Counted from the stretch's first letter, positions 36,701-49,900 are shown. The stretch is 64,000 nucleotides of DNA from Ianthella basta (GCA_964019415.1 OZ025869.1:8844214-8908213); one strand, 5' to 3'. A program made the numbers and translations. The notes: generated by a model not told the origin, from the letters alone.

Positions 36701-39700
36701 TGGAGTGTAATGGTAGTGATGCAAAGAGGGGGAAAAAAAGAGACTATGTTGAAAAGAGAAGGGAATATAAGAAAGCAGCGAGTAGAGCGAAGAGAAGTTT
36801 TGATGAAAGCAGACGAAATGAACTGGATAGAGTGATAAGAAATCCTAAGAAGTAGTGGAGAATGGCAAGAAAGCTGGGCTTGACAAACAGTAAAAAAGAG
36901 GAGTGACATTGGTAAGGTATATGATGAGCTGGGTGTGGTGACACAGGGTAAGGAAGCCGTAGGGGTATGGAAGAGATACTTTCAAAATGTGTTGAATGAG
37001 GGGGGGAGATCAGAGGTTCAGGGAGATGAAGGGGGAGAAGAGGTAAATGGGGGGAATGAATTGTTAAATGAAGATGTGACAAGAGAAGAAGTGAAGCAGG
37101 CTTTGGACACTTTGAAGCGTAAAGCAGCCCCTGGGAGTGATAGGCTAACGGCTGAAATGGTACGCAGTGATGTCCTGGTGGATTTTTGGTGTAGCCTCTT
37201 CAGTTGGTGCTGGAAGAATGGGATGGTTCCCTCGGAATGGCGAAGAAGCACCGTGGTCCCCATACCAAAGAGGAGTAGAAGTGGGGTATGCAAGACAGAG
37301 GATTTGCGGGGCATTTCATTACTGCCAGTTGCTTATAAGGCCAGCTCAGAATAGGTTGGTGCATGTAGTTGAAGAAAGGAAGCTGGTGGCAGAGGAGCAG
37401 GGAGGGTTTAGAAAAGGAAGAGGGTGCAGAGATCAGTTAATGACTTTGGTATTACTGGGGCAGGTGAAAGCAGTGACAAAGACAGGGATGTTTGCCAGTT
37501 TTATTGACTTTAAGAAGGCATATGACAGGGTGGACAGAGGGAAGTTGTGGAGGTGTTTAGAGGGAATGGGGTTAGGAGGTCGCCTATCAGCTTTCCTAAA
37601 GGCAGTTTATGAGGATGTGAGTTGTGAAGTGAAGGTGGGAGAGGGACGAAGTGAACCTTTCAAAGTAACATGCGGGTTGAGACAGGGATGCATCCTTTCG
37701 CCACTGTTGTTCTCCTTGTATATCAATTCACTGATAACTAAGCTGAAAGAGGCAGGAGTGGGGGTAAAGTGCAGGGGTCAGCTAATCTCAGTGTTGTTGT
37801 ATGCAGATGACGCAGTGATTCTTGCAGAGGATGAAAAATCTATGAAGCATGGGTTGAACACATTAGTAGAATGGTGTAATGAATGGTCAGTTGAAGTGAA
37901 TGTGGAAAAATGCGGGGTAATGCATGTGAGAAGGACAGGTGTGAAAAGGACGGAGGAGAAGTTTGATGTTGGAGGTGAAAAGATTGCAGTGGTGGAGGAG
38001 TACAAGTATCTTGGGTGTGTGATTGATGAGCACCTGCAAGGTACGAGAATGGTGGAGGAGAGAGGAAAGGTGGGAGCAAGAGCACTAAGTGACTGGCTCA
38101 GAAGGTGCAGGGCCACTGTGGGGGAAGTGAGAGGAGCTACCTTTGTGAGGCTGATGGAATCTCTCGTTAAATCTGTGCTATTGTATGGGGCTGAGGTATG
38201 GGGTGGTGGAGCACAACTCGGGCCAGTTGAAAATGTGCAGATATGGGCGGCAAGATTCTTTTTAGGGGTTGGGAGACTACACCCTTTGGTCTCCCTGCAA
38301 TTTGAGATGAACATGCTACCAATGAAATGGGTGGCAATGAAGAGAAGTATTGAGTTCTGGGTACAAGTAATGAGGATGACTGATGGCAGGTTATTGAAAG
38401 TTGTGATGCTTGAAGCCTTGGAAGTAGGGTGTAAAGTGTGGTGGGTGAAAGAGCTGCAACAAAGTTTGGTGAGGTTCAAATGGAAGGTTAGATGCTGAGG
38501 CCGTGAGTGGGTTGACACTGAAAGAAGTAAAGCAGGTGTTGAAGGACATAGCATGGAGGGAAGTGAGAGAAGTATGGAGGGAAGCAGCTAGGGAACGGCC
38601 AAAGCTGGAAGTTATTGGGGGTTTAATGGATGCCGAATGCAAGGCGCGGTGTGTGGAGATAGAGTGTAAGATGCAAAGGAGGATGATGGTGAAACTACGA
38701 GGGGGAACAGCAGAATTAAGGGTAGAAACTGGCAGATGGTGTGGGTTAAGTAGGGGCGAACGACTTTGTAAGAACTGTGACAGTGGTGAAGTGGAAGATG
38801 TCAAGCACTTTGTGTGCCGGTGTGTATTTGTGGCAGAAGAGAGGAGAGAAATGGCAAGGCTGATGAATGAGATAGTGGTGGGATGGGAGAGCATGAAGGA
38901 TGATGAGAGGGTGATATGGGTACTGGAGGAGGCATGCAAAGATGGAAGAGTGTGGAAGGCGCTGCAGAGGATGTGGCAGAAAAGGACAAGCTGCCCTTAA
39001 AGAACTATGCCCATTGTGATTCTTTTGACACTGTTACATTCAATTATATTATAGTGCTGCATGGGGCTGACACCCTAGTGTTTGTATTATACAACACGGT
39101 GCACTTAAATAATAATATCAATATTGTATATATATATATAGGGTCCGAAAGCATATTGTTCACACATTGGGGTTACCGAGTCTTTCGGGAGACGTTGCTA
39201 CTTGCAAGATGGCATTTTATGATGACGTTGAAGAACAGCAGTTTTCCGCCTACTGTTCCTTTGGTTTCTGTCCAAAACCCAGCCAACACCGTTTGAGGTG
39301 CAGACGAGACAGGGGTTTAGGCCGAAGTTAGCTTGCGCATCGTTTAGAAGGTTATCTGTGGTAATGTGTATTTTTATTAGTACTTGGCTAACTTCTGGTC
39401 ACTGTTTCTAAACTCTTAGGTGAGCTGGCGCGGAAACTAGGAGATAGCTGACACCTCGAGCTCCAGCATTACAGAAATAAGGTCCTATACTATAACCTGC
39501 ATGGATGTCCTCTAGTGACACTTAGCATGTGCAGCTTGCACACCATAAAAAGTACAAAAACTAGAAATAATAAAAACTTTCTACAAAAATGGCAAGGCTG
39601 TAGGAATGGCACAAAAAGTACAGAAACAAGTAAAGGCTGTTACACAGTGGAGCATTAACCATCGTCTCTACATTCAAGGGCATAGGACTATAAGGTGCGA

Positions 39701-42700
39701 AAATCTTGCATGTAGGGAACGTGGTTAATGCTCCACTGTTTAACAGTCTTTACTTGTTTCTGTACTTTTGTGCCATCCCTACATCCTTGCTATTTTTGTA
39801 GAAAAATTTTATTACTTCTAGTGTATATAGCAGTGACCCACAATTACATTAATTTTGATGACAATGTCATTTCCCATAATAACTCAATGTGATCCTATAT
39901 ACTTATATCAGCTTCCCATAGTCTCCCATTCCTTTGATGGGTGGCTGTGATAATCTAGTACAAACAGCATGTACTGTAGGTACACACACTACATTGGCCA
40001 CTGCATCTCTTCTGGCACTGCATCTCTTCTGACAGAGTTGTTCTAGAACTACAAAGTTCTAGTGTACACACCAAACACAGAATGAGTATAATGAAATTGA
40101 GTAGCAGTGCACTTTGTCAGGCTCTCATTGTGTCATCATATAGATGTAGTCTGTGGTGACAGTGTGAGACTCGGTGGATGTGAGTGTGCCCATTGTCAGT
40201 TTGTTGTGTTTGTTCCTGTCCTAGGTATTGGACTGGTGGGAGGGTCTGGTCCATATGAGGGGCGTGTGGAGATCTACCACAATGGTGTCTGGGGCACTGT
40301 GTGTGATGATGACTGGGATCTGCAGGATGCCATGGTAGTGTGTCATCAACTGGGTTACATCAATGCAACAGCTGCAGTGGGACCTGCTAGGTTTGGTTCA
40401 GGCAGTGGCCCCATCCTGTTCAGTGAGCTGTCTTGTGTCGGTAATGAGAGCACCATCACTGAGTGTGATCATCGCAGCACTGGTGGTCATAACTGCAGTC
40501 ACAGTCAAGATGTAGGAGTAGTGTGTGAAGGTCAGTCAGTCTGCAGTCGTGTGTGTTTTTGTTTGTAGTAACTCTTGGACGACAGAACGGGGGGGGGGGG
40601 GGGGGAGGGGGACATTTCAGCCCCAACTCTGACAACAGTGTGGCCTTCCCCCTTCCCAATCCTCATAGCTCAAAGCCTCTACAAACCCTCATGGGAAGGG
40701 GCTTCATTGCCTGTTCGTGTTGGTTATTGAATGTTCTGATGCCTCATGTTAATTGTTCCATTTTGTTACCTATTAATACAATGTACCACCATCAAGTAAT
40801 GTAATCATGTGAAGAATATTGACCTGTTCTTGTTGTTTAGTCATTCCACTAGTCAATTAGCTCACGAATACATTCTCTAGGTATCTGTGCATGTAACTTT
40901 CCTGGTCACCCTCTAGGCCTTCTTCCTACCGCTACTCCTAACATCACACTCACGGCCACACTTCTCTCTCTGCTCTCCATTCTTCTCTCTGTTCTCTCTT
41001 ACTTCCTACCACGTACAGTAATTATTTTAAATGCAAATTATCCCAAACCAGCTCAACCATTCTACATATGGTCCAACCTCATCACAGCAGCAGTGTTCCT
41101 GAATATGAAATGATTCAATCCCATAGTTTAATCACCTACAAACCACTCATCCACCACAGCCTACAATGACCTGTTGTAGAGTTGAAATGTACATATAATA
41201 ATATGCTTTAACTTTGTACCAAATCAATTGTTCAAAAAGCTGTGCATGCATTATGACAAATGTATAGTTGGTCCATTTGGCACAATTCCATTTACTGGTA
41301 AGTTCACCACCCTACCTTCCATTCCACCTACATAACCCACTCTTGTGCACTCTCTCCCATCCAGTTGCTGTTCGGCTGGCTGGTGGGTCCAGTGAGGCTG
41401 AGGGACTTGTGGAAGTGTACATCAATGGAGAGTGGGGGACAGTTTGTGGTGACAGTTGGGATCCATTGGAGGGCAAAGTTGTCTGTCAGCAGCTCGGTTA
41501 CAATGGAGTCAATCGTACATATTCTGACAGAAGTCGACACAACTTTGGTGAAGGTACTGGACTGTCCTGGCTGAATGACCTGCGTTGTACTGGCAGTGAA
41601 GCCAACCTTCTGCAGTGCCCACATGATGGTGTTGGAAATAGTTGTGGTCACTACCAGAATGTTGGCATAGTTTGTACTAATGAAGACTTGCCTGAAGAAG
41701 GTGAGTAGATGTATCTGTGTTCATGCTTGCCTACATGATCATGGATGAAGTCGAGTGACATTGTAGGATTTTGTCAGTTAAGTCATTTCCCAGTTAACTC
41801 CTTTGTAGAGTATGTATATGTACTTGAACTGAGTTGGGTGCATGTGTGTTGTGTGGTGGGAAGGGTGTCTGTAGTTGGAGCTTGTGGGCTTCGTGGTCAA
41901 ACCTGGCTCATAGCATCGCAATTCCAGATGAAGTATAAAGTCATCCGCTAGAATGGACAGCTCATGTGTTTGTCTGGTGTACATGTGTCAGTTGTAGCAA
42001 AGTTCTCATTAGCAGTGTGTTGTGATGAAGGAGTGTGAAGAGTGTGCATAGCGTCATCTGTGATGTGATAGTTACAAGACAAAAAACTTAGCTGTCCCGC
42101 TTAATACAGAATATTAAACTGCTCAGTGTCCTTTCAATATATGCTGTTACCATGACAATGAGGCACAGTACATTAACATGTTACAGATGTGATTGCTGAT
42201 ACATTTCACTTCCAGCATTCACAGATACGGTTTTTCATTCAAATCGTGTTTCACCATATCTGACATGGCATTAAAGTCGGCACCAGTTACATTAGATGTG
42301 TAGAGAGAATGCAAATTATGTCACCTTCTGTCATTACAATTCAGTCTACTGCAACGTGTATATAGCACATGTTCACTCTATTGGTATATTGTGTAGTGTG
42401 GGTAGGACACTGTGGTGTGTTGAGCCTCAGACTGTGCAACCTCCCCCCCCCCCCCCCCCACCACCACCATGTTTAACAACATTGAGACATTGTACTACTC
42501 ACAACTCCACCCCCTCCTCACCCATTCTACACAACCTGACACCATTACCTCATAGTATGACAAGAGTAGGACTAGGATGTGGACCTAGTCAGAAGTGAGG
42601 GATCATTGATTGTTAATCAAAAGGGACATTGCTGTCCACAGCCACACACTGTATCTCTCCCTGTGTGCAGGTGATATCAGGTTGGTTGGTGGCTCTATCC

Positions 42701-43928
42701 CTTCTGAAGGGAGGGTGGAGCTGTTCTATGAAAGAGAGTGGAAGGGAGCGTTTGTTTACAGATACACTGCAGCAGCAGTTCGTGTTGCATGTCGACAGGT
42801 GGGGTACCCCTACAGCGATGGCCGTGGCACTGGAGAGTTTAGGTCAGGGAGTATCCAAGTTTGGATAGCAATCTGGTCATGTAATGGAGATGAGGAGAGA
42901 GTTGAACAGTGTGAGCATTTTGGCTTTAGAAATAACTACATTAGTACTGACATAGGTGTCAGGTGTAGAGGTGAGTGGTTGCAGGGTATGAGATACATAC
43001 ACAAAAACACCATATCAATGTACATGTGTTTTGAGGAGAGTCAGTCAGCTTGTCACACAATCTCCTCTGCCATCTCACAGGTGCAGAGAATGGCCCCTAT
43101 AATGTGTCCATTAAAGCTGCCCCATTCTCAGTTGTCATTGAGTGGATGGAACCATCTGACAACATCCCATTGGTCACAGGCTACAATATCACTGTGGAGA
43201 ATCTGGTCACCAAGGCAACCAGGACTGTGTATGTTGATGGTAACACTCATCAGGCCAATGTGACTGGCCTGACCCCCTTCACAGAGTACTCCTTCACAGT
43301 CACAGCTGAGTACAAATACGGACTTGGACCACCGAGTGAGGCTGTGGTTCAAAGAACCAAGGAACATGGCAAGTGACCCCTTTCAGAGTCAATGTATAAC
43401 TTCCCTCCTCTGTAATGTTTGCTTTACTGACTAAGCACTAAGTAGTGTGGCACACATGCTCACTCATCATGCAGACTTTCTTAAACTCCTGTACTGCATG
43501 TGTGCATTCACTGCAGTGTAGGCAGTTACTACGGATATTGTTTCTTCCTTCAGTGCCAAGCCCACCTCTCTCCCTGATGGCAATTGACATAGGCTCCTCA
43601 TCTGTGTCTCTTGCCTGGTTTTCTCCAATGGAAGCAAATGGAATCCTTCTGTTCTATCGAGTGGTGGCCAGACAAGTGGGGGACAACTCATCAGAGGTCG
43701 TGGAAGACCTATCAGCTAACATGTCAATATCTGGCATAGTAGTGTTCCCTATCAACAAAAGTGGCATGTCAATGGCCAACACATCACAAGTTTTGTCAGA
43801 AACAAATGTCTCCCTAGCCTTCACTCTGACTAGATTGTTACCACACACTGAATATGTCATCACTGTTGAAGCCAACACCAGTGCTGGGTATGGGAACAGG
43901 AGTGAAGAGCTGCACATTCAAACAAGTA

Positions 43929-43997
<69 letters not shown>

Positions 43998-46900
43998 GCA
44001 CATGCATGCAATCCAACACAGGTCCCTATTCCTCCCCACTCCAACTACAGAAGTAGACATAGTCACCATCGTGGTGCCAGTAGTTGTGCTCACCTTAGCT
44101 GTGGTTGTGGCGATACCTGCCACAGTGGCATTCATAGCATTGCTATGTCGCAAGTGGAGAAAGAAGACCACTGCCCCTGTGGGTGGGACCCAGGACCAAG
44201 GTGTGTAAGTCCTACCATTGCTTACCATCTCACAGTAGTCCACACTGCATGCTCCCTAGCTGGAGACAACTCAGTTTCATTTAGAAGTCATCCATTCTGT
44301 GACTCACAGTTATAAGCACACTACTCCATTGCTCCATCATTCCCAATCTCATTCATTGTACTGGCAAGTGGTCACAACTTGTCTGCTGTCCCTCTTGTTT
44401 GCAGGTAGTCCAGTTCCAGTTGCCATTGTCAAGGATGGACCACAACAGAAAGTCAAGACACCTGTTAGTTCACTAGTGCCTTCTCTGGAGGGTGGTGGGG
44501 GTGGGGTGGTTTATTGGGAGAACACTCCACCTAGCTTCATTAGCCACCCTGTGTTGTTGCATCTAACACATTGTCACAGAAAGCGTTAGGCACTCAAAAA
44601 TACCACCAGAAATCATTTAGACACTTGTGTTAAAAGTGCAGTGACTGGTTCAAGAGTTCACTGTATGAGATTGCAGCCACACTGTTCGAGTCTACAATCC
44701 ACTACCAGTAGTGTTTGATAGTGTCCTGCTGCGTTCCCTAGTGGCAGTCTCTTAAGTTACTCCTCACTTCCTCCTCTCCACTGTGCAGCCACCACTGCAG
44801 GAGGTAGCTGCTGTGGATATCACCAAGTGGGAGATGGAGTATGATGACATGACACTGAAGAACCAAGTGGGCAGTGGGCAGTTTGGGGTGGTGATACTGG
44901 CCTGCCTGAAGAGGGAGGCCACATCACCTCCAGTCTCTGAGTACATCTTGAAGCATTCCACTCCAAATGGCCGGCCCCCTCCCCTACTGGTGGCTGTGAA
45001 ACAATTCAGTGGTGAGAACTGCTGTGGCTAAACCATCACTGTGATATACGTAGTGTGACTATTACATAAACTGTTTGTGTGAATTAGTTGCCACTGTTAA
45101 ACCAAACTGTGCTCTAATGTGGTTGTGTGTTTGGAGAAGTAGATTCATACTTTGTGCATAGTCTCATGCTATGAGCTATACTTCCTCCCTCCCTTAAACC
45201 CAGCTGACAGGATGTGTCAAATGATGGACTGCTTTTACAATGAGGTTGCCATTATGATGAAGGTATCCTTGGAAGGCCACCAGAATGTCATCAACTTGGT
45301 GGGCTGCATCCCTGAGTTGCCCTATCCTGCTATCATCATGGAGTATGCTCCACTGGGCAACCTTCATGGCTTTTTGCTGAAGTACAAGAATGCTGTGAGG
45401 GTCTAGCATGCTAGGACAATAAACTGTCACCCTTTGTATGTCACTAGCTCTGTTCTCTCCATTTGTCATGCAGCATCTCCCTGCCATGGTCTCTGACACT
45501 GTGATCATGCCGCCCACCACTCAAGTTGCATCGGAGTTCCAGAGCTACTACAACACACTGACCCTGGAGCCTCAGGATGTCCTCCTCTTTGGATGCCAGA
45601 TTGCCTCAGGGATGGTGAGCACAGACACCAACTCAGGTACTGAGTACCTTGTCACATGTCTCTTCCAATTATCTAGGAGTTCTTAGCCGGCCTGAGTATC
45701 ATCCACAGAGACCTTGCCTGCAGGAACATCTTGATTGCCCACAACAAAGTGTTGAAGCTAGCTGACTTTGGCCTCTCTCGTGAGGTGGAGGATATGTATG
45801 TCTCTCAGTCAGTTTGCAACCTTCCTGTCCGATGGATGGCTCCAGAGGCAGTGGTGTGGAAAACGTACACCAAGCAGTCAGATGTGTAAGTTAAATACGC
45901 TGTGCCCATGCATTAATACACTCACTTGCTGACATTGTAACTGCCTGTGAAAGGTGGAGTTCAGTGTTGCTTATACTAGGGATTGTATGTGTTTGGCTGT
46001 GTTTGGGTGTGGAAGGTGTCGATGATAAAGAAGTACAGACAGTGCACAGTGACTGTCTGCATGTTTGATATCTGTCTTTGTCTCTCCCTCTCAGATGGTC
46101 CTTTGGAGTTGTTCTTTGGGAGATCTGCACTCTGGGTTAGTTGGGAGTCCAATAAGACTGATCATGGATCAGTAGAGCTAAACTACGACAGGGCCGTCTA
46201 CTCATTCTATGTCAATATGGTCTGTCCACATATATGTCCATTGCATGTGTGCAGCTTTGTCCTTTGTACTGCTGTTCTCCTAACAGGCAGGCTGCCCTAC
46301 CACCGACTGAGCAATTTGGATGCCATGAGGGCCATTAGTGAAGGCACCAAGCTGCAGAAGCCAGATGGATGCAACCCTGCACTGTGAGATTAGTACAACA
46401 TGGCTATGTACTCACTCCCCTGGTCAGGCAGTCCAGCACACTCTAGTACTGTCCACTCACCTCCCTTATGTATGCAGGTACAGTGTGATGTTGACCAAGT
46501 GCTGGGACATGGACCCAGATACAAGGGCATCCTTCTCTCAGGTGAAGAGCATCTTGGAAGATCTCCAGTTGACAACTGAGGAGAACCCACCAGTGGACCT
46601 GGACTATGAGCTGCAGCAGCAGGCGAGAGGTGAACAACAGCATGGGCAGTCCTGCATGACAGTAGTCATCAGTCACTGGTCCCTCCTTGAATGGACGTAC
46701 TTGTTTGTATCTGTAGAATCTGACCTTACCACCATGACAGGCACATGCTCACTATCACACTCAGTGTTTCTCTCTCTCTCCTCCCTTTGTACTCTTTCTG
46801 CTTGGTTCTGCAGAGGTGTGCCTTCCTGTACCACTCACTGAGCACTGGACTTCACACACCCCAGATGCAGCTATAGGAAGTGACTCTGACTCTGAAGTGG

Positions 46901-49900
46901 AAGCACCGGCAACCCTCACTTGTTGGTCTGATCCAGACCCACAGAGCACAGACAGTGTGCCCCAAGGTGAGTCAGAAACATGCAATGTATTAACATAGCA
47001 TGAACAGCAGTGAGACAAACTCTTCTATGCCTTTAGATAGACCTTGAGATCATGCAACTTGCCTGACAGGTTATCCTCATTTTCTCCACTCTCAGATTAT
47101 GCCTCTTCCTCTGACACTGAGACAGAGGACTGCTCTCCACCCATCACCTTCAACAGAGTGGATGCATTACCAATCCCATCACACGGTCCTATACAGGTCA
47201 CAGTAGAGATCCACCCACGTGCTCCACCCACCTCAGAGGGGTGTTCACTGGACACACCCACTCCTTCCCTTCCACCACCAACACTTACCTGCTCATCTGA
47301 TGCAGACCCTCTGGCCATTGAAGAAGTCTCCCAAGGTGACTGCTCTAACAAGCAACTGCATGCCACTGTATGCATGTGCAGCACCAGCGGTCGCTAAGGA
47401 CTTGTTGCAAGCATTCAGCTACTTTCCAGCAGTCCTGTCCTATATGTGGTGCTCCTTGGTTAATTGTGTGCTCCCACCCTCTCTCCTCTAACTGTCTGAC
47501 ACAGGTACCCCCCGCTCTCAGCCCCATGTCCGCACACTGCCAATCTGTGCAGGCACCTCTCTCCCAACTGACCCAGGTGACATACCTTTCTACCTTTGGC
47601 ACTCTTACATGCACAGACAGCTCTTGGGTCTGTCCTGCATAGTTGATTTTTAACCCTTTTCATCTCCCATTTCAGAGATCACCTCTTGTGATGCCCCCAT
47701 AGAGGACTGCCAGTTTGGTCTGTCTGCTACTGGAGACGGCAATGATGAAATAACACCATACAGTTGTGCAACTCTGGTAGAGATACACCCACAGGCTCCA
47801 CCCACCTTGGAGGACCCACCCAACCCTTCACTTCCTTGCCTGGCTCCACCCAACTTGGTAGTGGACCTTCCCAGTGAGTGTCCTGAGAAACCTCCACCAC
47901 AAATCCCCCCACCTCGGGGCAGAGGGCTGGCTAGAGGGAACAGGTGGGAGATGAGGTATGCTGACTTGAGGCTCGGACATGGACTGGGATGGGGCAACTC
48001 TGGAGTCGTGGCAAAGGCCAAGCTGGTCAAGAATGAATACAACTGTTGGGTTGTTAACCGATTGGCTAGATTGGAGAAGAGCCAAGGATGTTACAAACAC
48101 CAATGGATCGTGGCAGTAAAGCGGACAAAAGGTGAGTCTATATTGTAGGAATGCTTCTGTGGGTACATTATGTGGGCACTCTTGTTGGGCTGAGCACTTG
48201 CTCGTGGTTGGTTAATACAACCAACAAGACTAGCGTTGAGAGCTACCACTGCAGTGTGACCACTTCCTGTATCCCGTCACTGTCACTGTCACATGTCCCG
48301 CCTTCCCTTGCACTGTCATCCCTCCCTCCCAGTAACACCGTCAGTGAAGGAGATGCAGACCTTCTACAATGAGGTTGCAATACTGAAGAAGGTGTCCAGG
48401 AGAGGCCACCCACATGTCATCACAATGGTGGGCTACATTGTCCGAGACAGACCACCAGCAATTGTGATGGAGTTTGCTCCTCTCGGCACCCTTCATGACT
48501 TCCTTGCCAAAGTAAAAAATCAGGTGAGATGCTGCATGTCAAACAAGCACTTCTTACTGTATGTGTTCCATTCAGTCGTACAAATCCAAAGTTGGCAGAT
48601 ATGATTGAGTGGAAGGAATAGTTTCACTACTGAACTCACTATTTCCTTTGCTCTTCCTCATTCAGCGTGCTGCTGCACTGAACCCTCACATCGTAGCCAT
48701 GCCCCTTCCCATCCAAGTCCCAAAGGCACTGAGGAGCTACTACGCCAGCCTTACTCTGGAGCCTGATGACGTCCTCTCATTTGCCTATCAGATTGCCTCT
48801 GGGATGGTGAGCAGAGACCACACAAGTGTAGTTTGTGACATATTACCGATCTCTTCCTTGCACACCTTCAGGAGTTCCTAGCTGGAGTGGGCATTGTACA
48901 CCGGGACCTGGCCAGCAGGAACATCCTTATGACAGATGGCAAGTACCTGAAGGTGGCTGACTTTGGCCTCTCTCGTGAAATGAAGGAGCTTTATGTCTCC
49001 CAATGCTGCACTGACCTGCCCTACCGTTGGATGGCTCCAGAGGCACTGACCAACAAGCTATACTCTGAGAAGTCTGATGTGTGAGTCTTGCAGAATGTGC
49101 AGCACTGTGTGGTGCTGTCATCTTGGAATGATTCAATCATCTTGTGTCTTTCTCCCACAGGTGGTCATATGGAGTTGTCCTTTGGGAGATATGTTCCGTG
49201 GGTCAGTGGGGGATGTCCCATGGGGCTCCTAACATGCTTGACATTTCACTTGGTGCATCTGTTTGTTACTCACTGTTTGTAGTGTCTGCCTCACATGTCA
49301 AGTGTGACAAGTGTCATTCACTCCTTCCTCCTCAACAGGCCGTCTACCCTACTACCATGTGCGTGATGAACATGTCATAGCAACAATTTGCAGTGGGGGC
49401 AAGCTGCCACAGCCTGTTGGCTGCAATCCCGAGCTGTTAGTGGTGTAGTGCAAGTTAGCACTCTTCATTGTGTCTCTCCATGCACTCTTGTGCTGTCTGC
49501 CTGTTGATAGGTACAGTGTGATGACGGACAACTGCTGGGTCATGGACCCAGACAAGCGAGCAACCTTCCGTCAGCTGAAGAAGAGCATGGATTGTCTTAT
49601 AACTGCATCCAAGGCACAGGACAGCCCCTACATGGACTTGAACTTTGTAGTTCAGCAACAGCTACAAGGTGAGATATGGAGCTGAGATGTGGCAGTGGAT
49701 GAGGAGCTGCTGTTTGGGGGCTGATGTGCTAACATGTCATGTACTGTGTTTATATCTGATCCTAAATATCTCCCTCCCTCCCTCTCCCCTCCCACTTTCT
49801 CTCCTCTCCCACTTTCTCTCCACTCCCACTTCCTCTCCTCTCCCACTTCCTCTCCTCTCCTCTCCCACTTGTTCAACTTCTCCCACTTGCTCAACTTCTC

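Larger units (their letters stand above)
33059..40560 (+). repeat. SRCR-pair duplication unit 3, split by insertions
   Basis: Third SRCR-pair unit: repeat R (33059-33520), SRCR A exon, intron, SRCR B exon. Its middle intron is interrupted between 35020 and 39822 relative to units 1 and 2 (compare ATTGATCACTGCT at about 27770 and 31662). The insertion comprises a LINE and a long-TIR MITE. Confidence 0.8.

Noticed and set aside
35299..39000. Ser/Pro/His-rich minus-strand frames opposite the LINE
   Set aside because: They mirror the purine-rich sense strand of the LINE; the plus strand carries the recognisable endonuclease and RT motifs.
42296..42598. 100-codon frame containing a poly-Pro stretch before SRCR 8
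   Set aside because: The prolines come from a C17 homopolymer; there is no acceptor/donor pair in the required phase and no paralogue.
47345..47614. Minus-strand frames of 60-130 codons across the kinase and linker exons
   Set aside because: They are shadows opposite well-supported plus-strand exons with correct splice sites.
46814..48131. Hypothesis that K2 belongs to a second, independent gene
   Set aside because: Phase and frame continue through every linker exon, with no start context, signal peptide or polyadenylation signal between the kinases.
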